Source: Chloroflexota bacterium
GTDB lineage: Bacteria > Chloroflexota > Anaerolineae > Anaerolineales > Anaerolineaceae
DNA length: 64,000 bases
Assembly (NCBI GenBank): GCA_012798455.1
Contig: JAAZNC010000004.1
Span: 1 to 64,000 of the forward strand
Direction of reading: 5' to 3'
The number at the start of each line of letters is the position of its first letter. Position 1 is the first letter of the stretch. The position numbers and the translations under genes were made by a program. The notes under the pieces are model-generated. The model ran no database searches. It saw only the letters and a program-made list of their open reading frames with translations, and was not told the DNA's origin. Shown here in pieces: positions 49,580 through 60,022 of this stretch.

Positions 49580-50821
49580 ATGAAAAAAGAGATCGAAGTC
49601 TTCATGGAAGAACAAAATCTGGACGCTATCTGGATCAGCGGTGCGTCGCAGAACAATCCCGCCATGGTCTATTTCACCGGCATCCACCACATCAGTGCGG
49701 CAGACCTATTCATCCGCCGTGGTCAGGAACCCATCCTTTTCTATCATAATATGGAGCGGGAAGAAGCAGCCAAAACCGGATTGCAAACTGCCAGCATTGA
49801 TGAAAGATACGCATTTAGAAAATATATGCAATCCGCTCAAGGAGACATGCTTAAAGCATCTGCCCTGTTATACCAAGAGATGCTCACCGACCTTGATATT
49901 CACGAAAAAACCATTGCCATTGCAGGGCGCAGAGAAGTCAGTGTTGTTTATGCGATTCTCAATGCGTTGCAGGAATTATTGCCCAAGGTCCGATTCGTGG
50001 GGCAGTTTTCCGGCAGTGTGATCAACCGGGCACGCCTGACCAAGACCCCTGACGAGGTGGAACATATCCGTAGAATGGGGCAAATCACCACCAGCGTGGT
50101 TGGCAGAGTGGCAGAAATGCTAAGCAACAGTCCGGTCAGACACAATATCTTGATGGCAGCCGATGAGAAGCCACTCACTATTGGGACGGTAAAAAGCCAT
50201 ATCCGTAAATGGCTGGCAGAAGCAGGTGCTGATAGCCCGGAAGAGACCATTTTTGCCATTGGCAGAGATGCCGGTGTGCCGCACAGTGCCGGTACCGAAA
50301 CGGATGTGTTGGAGCTGGGAAAAACCATCGTTTTTGATATCTTTCCTTGCGAAGCAGGAGGAGGGTATTTTTACGACTTCACACGCACCTGGTGCCTGGG
50401 ATATGCACCCGACGAAGTACAGCGTATTTATCAAGAAGTCTTTGCCGTCCACCAGGAGGTCATTGATTCTGTGAAACTGAACACGCCTTTCTATGCATCC
50501 CAGGCACTCACCTGTCGCATGTTCCGGGAAATGGGGCATGCCACCATCGAAGATGACCAGAACCTGCTGGAAGGTTATGTGCACAGTGTGGGGCACGGTT
50601 TGGGATTAGACGTGCATGAGAGCCCTTTCAGCGGGATCGGCAGTGCTGCTATGGATATCTTACGGGCAGGTGTGGTTTTCACCGTCGAACCCGGTCTCTA
50701 TTATCCGTCCAAGGGCTTTGGCGTGCGCATTGAAGATACGGTATATTTAAATGAACAGGGCAAGACCGAAATATTAGCCGAGTATCCCTATGAACTGGTA
50801 TTGCCTATGAAAGCTGGATAA
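49580..50821 (+). CDS. M24-family Xaa-Pro aminopeptidase-like peptidase
   Basis: 413 aa; VFDIFPCEAGGGYFYDFTRTW, HSVGHGLGLDVHESP, FTVEPGLYYP. Confidence 0.93.
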   Translation: MKKEIEVFMEEQNLDAIWISGASQNNPAMVYFTGIHHISAADLFIRRGQEPILFYHNMEREEAAKTGLQTASIDERYAFRKYMQSAQGDMLKASALLYQEMLTDLDIHEKTIAIAGRREVSVVYAILNALQELLPKVRFVGQFSGSVINRARLTKTPDEVEHIRRMGQITTSVVGRVAEMLSNSPVRHNILMAADEKPLTIGTVKSHIRKWLAEAGADSPEETIFAIGRDAGVPHSAGTETDVLELGKTIVFDIFPCEAGGGYFYDFTRTWCLGYAPDEVQRIYQEVFAVHQEVIDSVKLNTPFYASQALTCRMFREMGHATIEDDQNLLEGYVHSVGHGLGLDVHESPFSGIGSAAMDILRAGVVFTVEPGLYYPSKGFGVRIEDTVYLNEQGKTEILAEYPYELVLPMKAG

Positions 50822-50824
50822 TCA

Positions 50825-51871
50825 ATGGAAGAAGTTCAAAATCAGGAAGAACAGCTGGTCCGCATTCTGGGGATCGAAACCTCCTGTGATGAGACCGCCG
50901 CAGCGGTGATCGAGAACGGCAGACTGGTTCTCAGCAACGTGGTGGCATCCCAGGCTGATCTGCACGCCCACTTTGGCGGGGTCTTCCCCGAAGTTGCCTC
51001 GCGCGAACACATCAAAATCATCTCAGCCGTGGTGGATCAGGCACTCAAGGATGCTCATGTCGGACTGGATGAACTGGACGCCATCGCCGTCACGCGTGGT
51101 CCGGGTCTGGCTGGTTCGCTGGTGGTGGGCATGAACATGGCGAAGGGACTGGCACTCGCCAGCGGTATCCCGCTGATCGGCATCAACCATCTGGAGGGGC
51201 ATCTCTACTCCGCCTGGGTTCCGCAGGAAAACACTGATTATCAGGAACCGCACTTCCCCGTCATCGCTCTGATCGTTTCAGGCGGGCATTCTTCCTTGAT
51301 CCTGATGCACGCCCACCTTGCCTATACGCAACTTGGGCGCACGTTGGACGATGCAGCGGGCGAAGCCTTTGATAAGGTCGCGCGCCTGCTCGAACTACCG
51401 TACCCCGGTGGTCCATCCATCCAGAAAGCCGCTGAGAACGGCAATGTGCACGCATTCCAATTTCCACGCGCCTGGCTGGAAGGCACCTGGAATTTCTCTT
51501 TCAGCGGTCTGAAAACCGCCGTACTACGCTCTCTGCAGGAGCAACATGCCGATGGGCGCTCCATCAGGGTGGAGAATTTCGCCGCCAGTTTTCAGGATGC
51601 GGTGGTGGATGTGCTATTCAAGAAGACCACCGATGCCGCGCGGCAGTTCCAGGCGCAGGATATCGTGGTAGCGGGTGGCGTTTCCGCCAACCGCGCCTTA
51701 CGGAATGCATTTCTGGGGCAGACCGAATTCCATGTTCATATTCCACCTCTGAAGTTGTGCACTGATAATGCGGTGATGATCGCCGAAGCCGGATATTACC
51801 GCTTCTTGCATGGTTTCCGCGATGAACTGGATATAGATGTGCTACCTAACTGGGCACTCATTAATGCTTGA
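50825..51871 (+). CDS. tsaD: tRNA N6-threonylcarbamoyladenosine biosynthesis protein TsaD
   Basis: LGIETSCDETAAAVIE, INHLEGHLYSAW, GGVSANRALR. Confidence 0.97.
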   Translation: MEEVQNQEEQLVRILGIETSCDETAAAVIENGRLVLSNVVASQADLHAHFGGVFPEVASREHIKIISAVVDQALKDAHVGLDELDAIAVTRGPGLAGSLVVGMNMAKGLALASGIPLIGINHLEGHLYSAWVPQENTDYQEPHFPVIALIVSGGHSSLILMHAHLAYTQLGRTLDDAAGEAFDKVARLLELPYPGGPSIQKAAENGNVHAFQFPRAWLEGTWNFSFSGLKTAVLRSLQEQHADGRSIRVENFAASFQDAVVDVLFKKTTDAARQFQAQDIVVAGGVSANRALRNAFLGQTEFHVHIPPLKLCTDNAVMIAEAGYYRFLHGFRDELDIDVLPNWALINA

Positions 51872-52065
51872 TGAATTTGAATAAGAATATTGAGAATATA
51901 GAAGAAGACGGGGGACATCCCGCAATCGAGGAACAGCAGCTCGCTTGCGGATTTTTCTACGGTGCCCTGTGCCCGCGCTGCAAGCAGGGTATTCTTGATT
52001 ACAACGGGTTACTGAATCTGCAATGCCCAGTGTGCGGGCTGGATAACGGCTATGGGTTTACCTGA
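51871..52065 (+). CDS. Small zinc-ribbon-like protein
   Basis: 64 aa; CPRCKQGILDYNGLLNLQCPVCGLDNGYGFT; TGATG overlap with tsaD stop. Confidence 0.7.
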   Translation: MNLNKNIENIEEDGGHPAIEEQQLACGFFYGALCPRCKQGILDYNGLLNLQCPVCGLDNGYGFT

Positions 52066-52078
52066 TAAGAACTGATTG

Positions 52079-52100
52079 ACCCCGGCGGGGTTTCGGTTTT
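52079..52100 (+). terminator. Terminator of the tsaD operon
   Basis: ACCCC-ggc-GGGGT then TTCGGTTTT. Confidence 0.6.
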
Positions 52101-52206
52101 GTAAGTATAAAGATAACTCATTAATAAAAAACGTTATGAAAATCTTTTAGGTTTATTCAGGTAGAGGAACTGCAGCCGGCTCTGGAATTGACATTGTCAT
52201 GGTGAG

Positions 52207-52307
52207 ATGTTTCGCTAACGCTCAACATGACGTATTTAACTTGAAATAATTTCTCCATTGTAGGCTGGTTTGATTTGAGAATAGTGAGATCCCGTAGCAG
52301 GGATGAC
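52207..52307. repeat. Paired-hairpin repeat, copy 2
   Basis: ATGTT-tcgctaacgctc-AACAT (52207-52228) and ATCCC-gtagca-GGGAT (52289-52304), each followed by GAC. Confidence 0.6.
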
Positions 52308-52332
52308 GGGGTAAAAGGGGAGATGATAGATA

Positions 52333-52374
52333 GAAAAGGAGCTGACCAAAAAACAGCAGAGGTCAGCTCCTTTC
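52333..52374 (-). terminator. Terminator downstream of ppdK
   Basis: GAAAAGGAGCTGACC...GGTCAGCTCCTTTC. Confidence 0.8.
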
Positions 52375-52392
52375 TTATTCAATAATCAAATC

Positions 52393-55149
52393 CTACTTGG
52401 ATTTCTTGGGCGAGTATTTCAATGCCACATGTGCGGCTGCCAGTCTGGCAACGGGCACGCGGAAAGGCGAGCAACTAACATAGTTCTGTCCAATGGTATG
52501 GCAAAACTCAATGGAAGCCGGATCGCCACCATGTTCACCACAGATACCTACTTCCAGGTTGACACGGGTTTCACGCCCTGCTTTCACTGCACTGCGCATC
52601 AAAGCGCCTACCCCATCCTGATCAATGGTCTGGAAGGGATTCTTGGGCAGAATCCCTTTTTCAATGTAAGTGACAAGGAAGTTGCGTTCTGCATCATCAC
52701 GGCTGTATCCGAACGTCATCTGGGTCAGGTCATTGGTACCGAAGGAGAAAAATTCAGCCACTTCTGCAATTTCCTTGGCGGTAACAGCAGCACGCGGAAT
52801 TTCGATCATGGTACCGAATTTATAAGTGAAATCAACGCTTTTTTCCTTCATGACGGTTTTGGCAATCTCAACCAAACGTGGTTGGATAACCTTGAGTTCG
52901 TTCACATGTCCTGTCAGAGGAATCATGACTTCGGGGTGCACCACCACCCCTTTGAGGGTCATATTAGCAGCTGCTTCGAAAATAGCACGTACCTGCATTT
53001 CAACGATCTCAGGCATGACAATACTGAGCCTGACACCACGCAGCCCCATCATGGGGTTGGATTCATGCATACCACGAACACTAGCCAGTAAAGTTTCTTT
53101 TTCTTCCAGCCCCTTGGTTTCCCCCGTGACACGCATGGTAATCACCTCTTCCAGCAGGGTTTCTTCGGAAGGCAGGAATTCATGCAACGGCGGGTCAATC
53201 AGGCGAATGATGACGGGATAACCATCCATCGCTTCAAACAGCCCTTCGAAATCTGAGCGCTGGTAAGGTAGTAATTCATCCAGAGCTTTGGTTCGTTCTT
53301 CGGATGTCTTGGCAAGGATCATGCGCTGCACAATGGGAAGACGGACCTGTTCAAAGAACATGTGCTCAGTGCGGCACAAGCCAATCCCCTTGGCACCGTA
53401 TGAACGTGCACGACGAGCATCCTGGGGATAATCGGCGTTAGCCCACACCTGCAGCCCACGGGTTGGCCAGCCCTGCGGAGCGGTGCGAATGGCATCTTGT
53501 GCGCAAATTTCATCTGCCCATGAAAGCAATGTCATCAAATCAGTTTGCTCTTCCAGAGATGGAGCGGTTGTTTCAAGCTTGCCCACAAAAGCATCACCTG
53601 AACCACCATCAATGGAGATCCATTCGCCTTCTTTGACAAGCTTACCGTCGGCTTCCATCTCGCGCTTGTCCAAATCAATTTTGACAGAAGAAGCTCCCAC
53701 CACACAAGGTACACCAAACTGGCGAGCGACCACCGCTGCGTGCGAGGTAGCGCCACCTTCACTGGTGAGGATACCCTTGGCAGCCAGCATACCATGTACA
53801 TCATCGGGTTTGGTGAAGGGGCGGACCATGATAACATCCTGTCCTTTTTCCTTCGCCATTTTTTCAGCAGTGTCGGCATCAAAATAGATCTGCCCGACTG
53901 CCGCACCCGGGGAGGCATCCACGCCTTTGGCAAAGAATCTACCATCAGCATGCGCCTGTTTCATAGTATCACCCAAGAACTGGGGATGAAGCAGGGTATC
54001 GACTTGTCCGGGAGTTACACGCAGAACTGCTTCCTCTTTAGAGATCAATTCCTCATTCACCATATCGACAGCGATCTTCACTGCTGCACTGGCGGTGCGT
54101 TTTCCATCACGAGTCTGCAACATCCACAGCTTGCCATTTTCAACGGTGAACTCGACATCCTGCATATTGCGATAATGTTTTTCCAAATTGGCAACAATTT
54201 CAAGGAATTGTTTATTCGCCTCCGGAAGTTTTTCACCCATATTTTGGATCTTTTCAGTATTGCGAATTCCGGCTACCACATCTTCACCCTGTGCATTCAG
54301 CAGGTACTCGCCATACAATACTTTTTCACCAGTAGAAGGATTGCGAGTGAAAGCCACACCCGTACCGGAATTCCACCCCATATTCCCAAATACCATGGTC
54401 ACAACATTGACAGCAGTACCCAGATCATCTGGGATATCAGTAGCTTTGCGGTAATCAATAGCACGTTTGCTGTTCCATGATTTGAACACAGCTTCGGTTG
54501 CTAATTTGATCTGTTCCAGCGGATCTTGAGGAAAATCGAAACCCTTGGCATCTTTGGTAACTTTTTTAAATTTTTCAACCAACTCCTTTAATCCTGCTGC
54601 ATCCAGGTCAGTGTCAGAATTGGCTTTCTTTTCTTTTTTAAGATCTATGAGAACATCTTCAAAGGCATCATCTGAGATCCCTAAAACTACTGAACCGAAC
54701 ATGGAGATCAAGCGTCGATAAGCATCATAGACAAAACGCTCATTCTCGGTCAACGCAACCATGCCCTTGGCAGTTTCATCATTCAGCCCGATGTTCAAGA
54801 CGGTATCCATCATACCCGGCATGGACATCTTGGCGCCAGAACGGCAAGAAACCAACAAAGGATTGATTGGATTTCCAAATTCCTTGCCGGATGCTTTCTC
54901 AACGACCTTAAGCGCATCGACCATTTGCTCCCACATATCTTCGGGAAATTTACCCCCATTGGCAAGATAGGCATTGCACCCTTCAGTTGTTACTGTAAAA
55001 AACGGTGGAACAGGGACTCCAATACGGGTCATTTCTGCCATATTGGCACCTTTTCCACCCAGCAAAGCACGTACGCCATCCCAATCACCAGCGTATTTTT
55101 CGGCTTCGGCTACTTCATTGAAAAGGTACACCCACTTTTTATCTGACAT
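52393..55149 (-). CDS. ppdK: Pyruvate, phosphate dikinase
   Basis: 918 aa; N-term LLGGKGANMAEM, swivelling His 'GGATSHAAVVARQFG', C-term PEP barrel. Confidence 0.97.
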   Translation of the reverse strand: MSDKKWVYLFNEVAEAEKYAGDWDGVRALLGGKGANMAEMTRIGVPVPPFFTVTTEGCNAYLANGGKFPEDMWEQMVDALKVVEKASGKEFGNPINPLLVSCRSGAKMSMPGMMDTVLNIGLNDETAKGMVALTENERFVYDAYRRLISMFGSVVLGISDDAFEDVLIDLKKEKKANSDTDLDAAGLKELVEKFKKVTKDAKGFDFPQDPLEQIKLATEAVFKSWNSKRAIDYRKATDIPDDLGTAVNVVTMVFGNMGWNSGTGVAFTRNPSTGEKVLYGEYLLNAQGEDVVAGIRNTEKIQNMGEKLPEANKQFLEIVANLEKHYRNMQDVEFTVENGKLWMLQTRDGKRTASAAVKIAVDMVNEELISKEEAVLRVTPGQVDTLLHPQFLGDTMKQAHADGRFFAKGVDASPGAAVGQIYFDADTAEKMAKEKGQDVIMVRPFTKPDDVHGMLAAKGILTSEGGATSHAAVVARQFGVPCVVGASSVKIDLDKREMEADGKLVKEGEWISIDGGSGDAFVGKLETTAPSLEEQTDLMTLLSWADEICAQDAIRTAPQGWPTRGLQVWANADYPQDARRARSYGAKGIGLCRTEHMFFEQVRLPIVQRMILAKTSEERTKALDELLPYQRSDFEGLFEAMDGYPVIIRLIDPPLHEFLPSEETLLEEVITMRVTGETKGLEEKETLLASVRGMHESNPMMGLRGVRLSIVMPEIVEMQVRAIFEAAANMTLKGVVVHPEVMIPLTGHVNELKVIQPRLVEIAKTVMKEKSVDFTYKFGTMIEIPRAAVTAKEIAEVAEFFSFGTNDLTQMTFGYSRDDAERNFLVTYIEKGILPKNPFQTIDQDGVGALMRSAVKAGRETRVNLEVGICGEHGGDPASIEFCHTIGQNYVSCSPFRVPVARLAAAHVALKYSPKKSK

Positions 55150-55349
55150 TGTTACCTCCAGAGATAATAATTACTATATTTTGAATAAAACGCATTAAGC
55201 TTCAATTTTACCATAGGCGTGATTTTCAATTTTGTGAATACACAAGATAACCATTTATTAATGATTCTCTTATAGAAATTGAATTCGATGAGAAACAACC
55301 AAAACATTTAAATCCAACTCCAATGGACATACTTTGTTATAATTCAGAC

Positions 55350-56507
55350 ATGTCCACAACCATCACACATGCCAATATATTCACCCCGGACGAGATATTG
55401 ACCGATCATAGTATTGAGGTCGAAAATGGGGTCATCACGGAAGTTCATCCCACCGGTAATTCGGAAATAGAATCAAAAAAGGATGTCATCAACGCACGAG
55501 GAATGCTGGTAACACCCGGTTTAATTGATATTCACATCCATGGTGAGATGGGGGCTGACAGCATGGATGCTACTTTAGATGCTTATAACACCATCAGTAC
55601 ATATTTGTGTGAACATGGTGTCACCTCATTCCTGGCAACCACTGTCACTTCTGATGAAACGAACATCTCATCTGCGTTAAAGATGATAAGACAGACAATG
55701 GATAAAGTGACGGGAGCTCAGATGTTGGGAGCGCATGTAGAAGGTCCTTACATTAACATTGCTTACAAAGGCGCTCAGAATCCAGCTTATTTCCGCTCGC
55801 CACAAAAAGCAGAATACAAGGCATGGGCTGAAACCGGGGTAGTCAAGCTGATCACTATTGCGCCCGAATTGGATGGCATGGATGAATTCATTCGTTTTTG
55901 TGTAGATCACAATATTGAACTAGCCATCGGGCACAGCCAAGCGACTTACGAGCAGGTCTTGCATGCCGCCGATCTTGGAGCCAAGCAAGCCACCCACCTT
56001 TTCAATGGTATGCTAGGATTACATCACCGCGAACCCGGCACCGTTGGAGGAGTGCTAGCAGACAAACGGATCTATGCGCAGATCATCGTAGATGGCGTGC
56101 ATCTTCACCCAGCCATCGTAAAATTGGTCACACAGGTCAAGGGCATTGACCATACTATTTTGATCTCAGATGCCATGCGGGCAACCGGACTTGACAATGG
56201 GAAATATGATCTCGGTGGACAGGAAGTGAGCGTAATGGATGGGGTTGCCAGGATTGCAAATGGAGCACTAGCAGGCAGCACACTAACGCTGGACAAAGCC
56301 ATTCAAAATACCATGTCATTCACCGGACTTGATTTTCAGCAAATCTTACCGATGGCGACGCGGGTCCCTGCCCAAGCGCTGCATTGGGATGATCACAAAG
56401 GTGCAATCAAAGCTGGTTTTGACGCTGATATCACTTTTTTCACCCCAGCGCATGAAGTTGTAGCCAGCATGGTCGCCGGAAAAATGGTTTTCAATAAACA
56501 TTTCTAA
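55350..56507 (+). CDS. nagA: N-acetylglucosamine-6-phosphate deacetylase
   Basis: PGLIDIHIHGEMGADSMDA, GAHVEGPYIN, ATHLFNGMLGLHHREPG; ORF opens at 55323, ATG 55350 preferred. Confidence 0.94.
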   Translation: MSTTITHANIFTPDEILTDHSIEVENGVITEVHPTGNSEIESKKDVINARGMLVTPGLIDIHIHGEMGADSMDATLDAYNTISTYLCEHGVTSFLATTVTSDETNISSALKMIRQTMDKVTGAQMLGAHVEGPYINIAYKGAQNPAYFRSPQKAEYKAWAETGVVKLITIAPELDGMDEFIRFCVDHNIELAIGHSQATYEQVLHAADLGAKQATHLFNGMLGLHHREPGTVGGVLADKRIYAQIIVDGVHLHPAIVKLVTQVKGIDHTILISDAMRATGLDNGKYDLGGQEVSVMDGVARIANGALAGSTLTLDKAIQNTMSFTGLDFQQILPMATRVPAQALHWDDHKGAIKAGFDADITFFTPAHEVVASMVAGKMVFNKHF

Positions 56508-56621
56508 TTTTTCCGCTTTCCGGAAATAAATAATAGAAGCTATGATTGATTGTGATTCATTTTAAACATTTCCTCATAATTCCATTTATAATCTCTTCCA
56601 ATTTACCCGTAAGGAAAAACC

Positions 56622-58190
56622 ATGCAATTAAACCTATTTACCTGGCTGCTATCGTTGTCTCCACTAGTTTTATTCCTGTTCTTAATGACCGGAAAGAAAT
56701 GGAGCGGTAGCAAAGCCGGCTTTTTTAGTTGGATATATACATTGCTTATTGCAATCATCTTTTTTGGCGCCAATCTGCCATTGATCGGGTACGCTCATTT
56801 CAAAGTTGTCTTTCTGGCAGGCGATGTACTTTTGATCATCTGGATGGCATTATTATTCTTCCATATTTCTAATTACGCAGGCGCCATCACAGTGATCGGA
56901 GATGCGCTTGCCAATCTGACCGGCAACACCATCATCCAAACCCTGTTACTCTCCTGGTTATTCTCCTCTTTTTTGCAGGGACTGGGCGGATTTGGGGTAC
57001 CAGTGGCAGTGACCGCCCCTTTATTAATTGGGTTGGGCATCAATCCCATTGATGCAGTGGTAATGGCAAGCATCGGTCATGGTTGGGCTGTTACTTTTGG
57101 TTCAATGGGATCTTCTTTCCAGACCATGATGGCATTAAGTGGTTTTTCCGGTTATGTTCTCGCCCCTGATACGACAGTTCTGTTGGGTGGGGCAGCCATT
57201 ATCAGCGGTTTATTGATCGCATATATCCAAGGCGGATACAAAGCCGTACTAAAGAATCTTCCATTTATTTTCATTATGGGTGCCATTTTAGGAACGGTGC
57301 AGTATTTGCTCGCCACGCAGGGTTTATGGTCAGTTGCAGCAACCGGAGCAGCCATGGTGGCACTCATTGCAGCATTTCTATTGATCAAATTCCGAATCAT
57401 AGGAAATAGAAAAGACAATCCGTCCAGCAATCTTGATAAAGAGAAAATTACCGATCCATCCAAGCCATCGCTGCTACTTTCTGCCAGCGTTTATCTTATC
57501 CTGGTCTTATTATCCTTTGCGATCAAGTTGATCACTCCTTTAGGTGATTTCTTAGAGCAGGTCAAACTCACCTATCCATTTCCCGAGATCATCTCCAATT
57601 TGGGCTGGACCACCGTTGCAGAAGCCGGACGTGTCATTACCATATTCACCCACCCCAGCATGATCCTTTTGTTAGCTTCGATCGTTGCTTACATACTCTT
57701 CTCACAGAAGCATTTTTTAAGCAAGGATAATAGTACAAAGATCATTTCCAGTGTCATCAAAAGCGGGACAAAAACCAGCACTGCTATTCTTTTCACCGTC
57801 AGCATTGCCGTGATCATGAGCCACACCGGAATGATCCACATTTTGGCAGAGGGGCTCAGTCACCTGGTAAGTGCTAATTTGTATCCTGCGCTCACTCCTT
57901 TCATCGGTGCATTGGGAGCATTCATCTCCGGCAGCAATAACAATTCGAACATTCTTTTCACCAATTTGCACATGCAAACCGCACAATTGATGGGATTGGA
58001 CGTAACCCTGATCCTGGCTGCCCAATCAGCCGGTGGGGCAGTGGGCAGTATCTTTGCACCCGCCAAGGTCATTGTAGGATGTTCGACAGTGGGTCTGGCA
58101 GGAAAAGAAGGACAAGTAATCGGAAAAGTAATAAAATATGGAATGATTCTGGTTGCAGCAAGCGCTGTTCTAACTATGATGATGATCTAA
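56622..58190 (+). CDS. lctP: L-lactate permease family transporter
   Basis: 522 aa multi-TM; FLQGLGGFGVPVAVTAPLLIGLG, QSAGGAVGSIFAPAKVIVGCSTVGL. Confidence 0.92.
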   Translation: MQLNLFTWLLSLSPLVLFLFLMTGKKWSGSKAGFFSWIYTLLIAIIFFGANLPLIGYAHFKVVFLAGDVLLIIWMALLFFHISNYAGAITVIGDALANLTGNTIIQTLLLSWLFSSFLQGLGGFGVPVAVTAPLLIGLGINPIDAVVMASIGHGWAVTFGSMGSSFQTMMALSGFSGYVLAPDTTVLLGGAAIISGLLIAYIQGGYKAVLKNLPFIFIMGAILGTVQYLLATQGLWSVAATGAAMVALIAAFLLIKFRIIGNRKDNPSSNLDKEKITDPSKPSLLLSASVYLILVLLSFAIKLITPLGDFLEQVKLTYPFPEIISNLGWTTVAEAGRVITIFTHPSMILLLASIVAYILFSQKHFLSKDNSTKIISSVIKSGTKTSTAILFTVSIAVIMSHTGMIHILAEGLSHLVSANLYPALTPFIGALGAFISGSNNNSNILFTNLHMQTAQLMGLDVTLILAAQSAGGAVGSIFAPAKVIVGCSTVGLAGKEGQVIGKVIKYGMILVAASAVLTMMMI

Positions 58191-58208
58191 TTTATCTGTT
58201 GGTGAAAA

Positions 58209-58616
58209 ATGAAAAAATCTACCCTTATACTGCTTCCCATCCTTGTCATGGTGGCGTGCAGTCCAAAACCAGTTGAGATTCCTGAAAACTTTCAGGAGAT
58301 AAGCGTGCCGATGGCACAAAATATATTCATCAGTTTGGAAAATGGCGATTATCAGACTTTCCGAAAAGACTTTGATGAAAAGATGGCTGCTTCGATAGAT
58401 GAAAGCACTTTTACCAGTATGCAATCCATGACGGTAGAACGCATGGGCACCTTCCAAAATATCACATACCAGCAGACCACTTATGAAGAGGGCTACCTTA
58501 TCACTTATTACGAGGTAGATTTCAGTGACGGCAACTTCACCTTACGTCTGGTTCATGAACCCCAGTCGCCCTATATGATTGCAGGTTTCTGGTTCCCCGA
58601 TTTTCCCACTGAATAA
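58209..58616 (+). CDS. DUF3887-like lipoprotein
   Basis: lipobox LVMVACS; 135 aa secreted domain. Confidence 0.75.
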   Translation: MKKSTLILLPILVMVACSPKPVEIPENFQEISVPMAQNIFISLENGDYQTFRKDFDEKMAASIDESTFTSMQSMTVERMGTFQNITYQQTTYEEGYLITYYEVDFSDGNFTLRLVHEPQSPYMIAGFWFPDFPTE

Positions 58617-58640
58617 AAAATAGAGGAGAACCCTCCGTTT

Positions 58641-59815
58641 TTATATCAAGCCGGTTAAATCGGGCTTATTCACCCATTTTTGTTCTTTTATAATTGCCCT
58701 TGCAACGTCGAGTTTATTCCATATGTTCCAGAGCAAAATACCTTTAATGATATTTTCCTGGCTGTAATAAAGGACCCCTTTTTTATACGGCTCATACCAG
58801 ATCGTATGGGTGTCTAAATGCGCATCGATCAAACCGACTGCCTCATAACCGATATCAAAGAGATCTGAATAAAACATGGGAAGATAATCGTACTCAAGAT
58901 TAGCCCCTGCCATATTCTCTCCGGCAATTTGACCCATATGTTCAGCATTATCAATATGTTCAAGGCGAATGGTTTTATCCAAAGCCGGTGAATGAAAAGC
59001 AGCAACATCCCCTGCAGCGAATATATCTGGCTGGGAAGTTTCGAGGTAGGAATTCACATGAATTCCATTCGAGATTGTAATACCAGCTTTTTCCGCTAAC
59101 TGCGATTGAGGGCTGACACCTACACCGGCAATGACTCCATCTACCACAATATCCTGCCCGGAAGCCGGGATAATTCGATGGGATCCATCATCTTGTTTTT
59201 CAATCTCTTTTACCGGTTGATTTGTGTACAGCTGTACACCTTTAGCCTGGTAATATCCATTCAGGTATTGAACGATATCAGGTGGAAAGACCGTCCAACC
59301 TATCCCCGCTCCAGCCTCGATCTGTACCACCTGTTTCTTGTTCATTGCCAGGGCTGCCGTAATTTCCGATCCGATAAAACCTGCCCCGATCACGGCAAAG
59401 CGATCATGGGTTTCTGTCATTTCACGTAGTTTCAGATAATCAGAATATTGCCGATAGTACATAATGTCCGGATCAGAAAATGGGAGCCGGCGTGGCGCAA
59501 CACCGGTTGCAATGAGTAGTTTTTTATATTGAAAATCCTGTCCATCCGCTATCTTCACCAGTTTTCCCTGAGGATTCAGATCGACCACCCTATGATCAAC
59601 CAGAACCGTGACATTTTCATCTTCCAGTTTCAACCATATCTTATCCAGGGGAGTATCTTTCCACAAGCCTTTAGACAGAGGCGGACGTTTATATAGTGCA
59701 AATTTCTCATCACTCAGAACTGCAATCGAGCTCTGTTTGTCGTGTTGGCGAATTCCTTGTATGGCTGCATAAGCTGTGCTGCCACCGCCAATGATAAGAT
59801 ATGTAAATTTATTCA
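58641..59815 (-). CDS. FAD-dependent NAD(P)/disulfide oxidoreductase (ferredoxin-reductase/AIF-like)
   Basis: YLIIGGGSTAYAAIQGI, YKRPPLSKGLW, IGAGFIGSEITAAL, FAAGDVAAF; ORF opens at 59843, ATG 59815 preferred. Confidence 0.92.
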
Positions 59816-60022
59816 TGATCCTTCTCTCTTTGTTGGCTACCATTGTAGAGCCAGTATGCCCATTTTTTTATAAATGAATTGTTAGACTGCTTTCAACCAA
59901 TGAGAAAGAGCATTTCATAAGATCATCAGACAGATCTTCACCCAAGAAATTAGACAGCTATACAAAGTATTTCATCCTGGCATGCGGTAAAATCACATCA
60001 TGAATGCTAGAAAGAGGTACAA

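Noticed and set aside
52429-54480. Plus-strand ORFs (220 and 246 aa) opposite ppdK
   Set aside because: Antisense to PPDK, no recognisable domains.
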